Below, in pieces: positions 6,526-7,127 of a stretch of DNA of 7,127 bases (the first letter of the stretch is position 1; each line of letters begins with the position of its first letter). The DNA lies in NCBI GenBank assembly GCA_002011685.1, contig MTOL01000433.1, forward strand, positions 4,419 to 11,545, given 5' to 3'. Both the position numbers and the translations under genes were made by a program. Under the pieces are notes generated by a model that had not been told where the DNA came from, did no database searches, and was given only the letters and a program-made list of their open reading frames with translations. Origin of the DNA: Deferribacteres bacterium JdFR-76. Lineage in GTDB: Bacteria; Zhuqueibacterota; JdFR-76.

Positions 6526-7127
6526 ATGAAAAGGTGGATGAAAAAAGGATTTTTGATTCCTGGAATTGCTACATCTATCGTTGCATTTTCTCTGATCGGC
6601 ATTACATACAGCAACTGGCTTGCTCCCGCCGGCCAGACCATTTACCAGAAGATGAAAATCTTCACCACAGTCCTGCAAACCATCCAGCGTGTTTATGTGG
6701 AAGAGGTTGATCCGGAACAGCTCATTAACGATGCAATCCGCGGGATGGTGAAAGGACTGGACCCGCATACTAACTACCTGACCGCCGAAGAGGTGGAAGA
6801 GTGGAGCAAAACCTACCAGGGCTATTCCGGCATCGGAATCACGTTTGATATTATTAACGACAAAATCACTGTCATGTCCGTTATAGAAGGCGGTCCCTCC
6901 TACCGTATCGGCCTGATGCCCGGTGACCGGATCATCAAGATCAACGGTGAAAATGCGATCGGCATGAAGCGGGATGACGTGCCGAAAAAGCTGATGGGAC
7001 CGCCCGGAACCACAGTGCGCGTGACCATCGAACGGGAAGGCTGGGATGAGCCGAAAGAATTCACCATCGTGCGCGAGAAGATTCATGTGGAAAGCATTCC
7101 CAACGCCCTCATGCTGGACAAAACAAC
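6526..7127 (+). CDS. S41-family C-terminal processing peptidase (CtpA type), 5' part
   Basis: Two hundred codons are visible and the frame is open at the right edge. Residues 1-7 are basic (MKRWMKK) and a hydrophobic segment follows (about 9-29), giving a signal anchor or signal peptide for export. The N-terminal helical region has the family's landmark GLDPHTNYL (78-86). The PDZ domain covers about 97-183: YSGIGITFDI (100-109), EGGPSYRIGLMPGDRIIKING (121-141) and LMGPPGTTVRVTIERE (156-171). In this family PDZ domains capture the C-terminal tails of periplasmic substrates and gate a Ser/Lys catalytic dyad. The dyad would lie beyond the window, so activity cannot be confirmed here. It is probably co-transcribed with the cyclase gene. 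Neighbouring envelope genes are plausible but unproven sources of substrates. The usual family length, about 400-550 residues, implies that more than half is missing. Confidence 0.92.
   Translation, partial: MKRWMKKGFLIPGIATSIVAFSLIGITYSNWLAPAGQTIYQKMKIFTTVLQTIQRVYVEEVDPEQLINDAIRGMVKGLDPHTNYLTAEEVEEWSKTYQGYSGIGITFDIINDKITVMSVIEGGPSYRIGLMPGDRIIKINGENAIGMKRDDVPKKLMGPPGTTVRVTIEREGWDEPKEFTIVREKIHVESIPNALMLDKT

Noticed and set aside
6478..7086. Minus-strand open frame of 202 codons
   Set aside because: It is antisense to the S41 protease gene, whose PDZ and family motifs and ribosome site are clear. The antisense protein shows no family motif.

Overview
The window looks like chromosomal DNA of a Gram-negative (diderm) bacterium. 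Almost every product is built for the cell envelope: signal peptides, a likely lipoprotein, an outer-membrane barrel ending in phenylalanine, and a periplasmic-type protease. Base composition is moderate, roughly half G+C by eye. The protein styles (a metallopeptidase/PD40/Omp85 fusion, a PQQ-propeller lipoprotein, a PEGA protein, and a large gene with no visible Shine-Dalgarno site) resemble the FCB group and related candidate phyla. That placement is an inference from style, not from a marker gene.

Layout: two gene sets diverge from an A/T-rich control region at about 4846-5134. The leftward (minus-strand) set, in transcription order, is: a 995-residue fusion of an HExxH metallopeptidase, a TolB-like PD40 propeller and an Omp85/BamA-type barrel (4845-1858); a very short region (1852-1702) that may hold a small frameshifted gene whose stop overlaps the next start; a 396-residue PQQ/BamB-like propeller, probably a lipoprotein (1705-515); and a PEGA-domain exported protein that runs off the left edge (474-1). 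The rightward set is: a membrane-anchored GAF-GGDEF diguanylate cyclase (5135-6481) and, 44 bases later, an S41 (CtpA-type) PDZ protease that runs off the right edge (6526-7127).

How they may work together: the leftward genes read as one envelope operon. An outer-membrane barrel that carries its own periplasmic propeller and peptidase domains is followed by a second, lipid-anchored propeller, which recalls the BamA/BamB pairing, although no POTRA domain is visible. The rightward pair combines c-di-GMP signalling with periplasmic proteolysis. The divergent region has a good sigma70-like promoter on each strand, a helical-turn-spaced direct repeat over the leftward promoter, and a long leader with possible competing hairpins before the cyclase gene. 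No tRNA, rRNA, CRISPR array, insertion sequence or clear rho-independent terminator was seen.
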